A stretch of 6,139 nt of DNA from Negadavirga shengliensis. GTDB lineage: Bacteria > Bacteroidota > Bacteroidia > Cytophagales > Cyclobacteriaceae. Of this stretch, positions 6,067 through 6,139 are shown piece by piece. The stretch's first letter is position 1; each line of letters opens with the position of its first letter. The notes under the pieces are model-generated. The model ran no database searches, had not been told where the DNA came from, and was given only the letters and a program-made list of their open reading frames with translations. Location of the stretch: assembly GCF_042652345.1 (NCBI RefSeq), contig NZ_JBHSJJ010000032.1:1-6139 (forward strand), in the 5' to 3' direction. Both the position numbers and the translations under genes were made by a program.

Positions 6067-6139
6067 TGGTGCATTCCTGTTGCCAAATATGGTGCAGTCT
6101 TATTTACCGAAAGTGGTGCAGTTGTAATTACCGATTACA
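6067..6139. repeat. IS21 terminal repeat array, istA-side end
   Basis: Copies of TGGTGCA (TGCACCA on the minus strand) lie at 6067-6073, 6090-6096 and 6114-6120. They mirror exactly the copies at 67, 44 and 20 at the other tip. The outermost bases read inward are TGTAATCGGTAATTAC. These are the likely IstA binding sites and include the cleavage end CA at 6138-6139. The promoter for istA should lie in or just inside this region, but I cannot identify a convincing one. Confidence 0.9.

Larger units (their letters stand above)
1..6139 (-). mobile_element. IS21-family insertion sequence, complete end to end, interrupted in istB
   Basis: The element begins with TG at 1 and ends with CA at 6139, and the two tips are imperfect inverted repeats (20 of the first 26 positions match). 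Both ends then carry multiple TGCACCA repeats at mirrored positions, as expected of IS21-family ends that bind transposase at several sites. Inside are istA and istB in the usual order, read from the 6139 end. Subtracting the nested 3514-bp insertion leaves 2625 bp, a normal size for the family. No flanking DNA is present, so the target-site duplication cannot be seen. The istA strand is taken as the element's strand. Confidence 0.95.

Noticed and set aside
59..6081. The RIT core hexamer AACAGG/CCTGTT also occurs in the innermost IS21 terminal repeats (59-64 and 6076-6081).
   Set aside because: Six bases recur easily, and the flanking 9-bp arms are absent there. No sign that the RIT uses these sites.

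Overview
The window is a single mobile element, end to end, with a second one nested inside it. The outer element is an IS21-family insertion sequence whose tips coincide with the window edges (TG at position 1, CA at 6139). Both ends carry three mirrored copies of TGCACCA. Transcription runs right to left on the minus strand: istA (5994-4423), then istB. The ends are AT-rich, istA is visibly more GC-rich than the inner element, and most starts lack a Shine-Dalgarno sequence. The IstA and IstB proteins resemble those I associate with Bacteroidota. That host assignment is tentative, since no chromosomal gene is present.

istB is split. Its first 112 codons lie at about 4361-4024 and the rest at 509-92. 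The break falls inside the Walker A (P-loop) coding sequence, between the codons for GPSGTG and KT. Removing 3514 bp between two direct copies of TTACCTGTT (510-518 and 4024-4032) restores an uninterrupted 251-codon istB and a 2625-bp IS21.

The inserted segment holds three overlapping genes on the minus strand, all for tyrosine recombinases: 3893-2637, 2644-1652 and 1671-649. Each has a complete R-K-H-R-H-Y catalytic set. This gene trio with inverted-repeat ends is the layout of a Recombinase-In-Trio (RIT) element, so the genes are called ritA, ritB and ritC by order.

The RIT ends are highly organised. A 9-mer, TAATGTAAA, occurs in eight copies. Three of them are placed identically, as mirror images, at each end, with steps of 17 and 66 bp. 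The remaining two sit in a perfect 38-bp palindrome present only at the left end. If the ends are joined in silico as a circle, the junction becomes two inverted recombinase core sites. Each has 9-bp arms around a 6-bp spacer, CCTGTT or AACAGG. The same hexamer is present in the istB target. This gives a concrete model of integration, a crossover in CCTGTT, and explains why only one end carries the extra palindrome.

The outer IS21 keeps an intact IstA and intact ends but has no functional IstB, so it should move only if IstB is supplied in trans. It could regain function by precise excision of the RIT.
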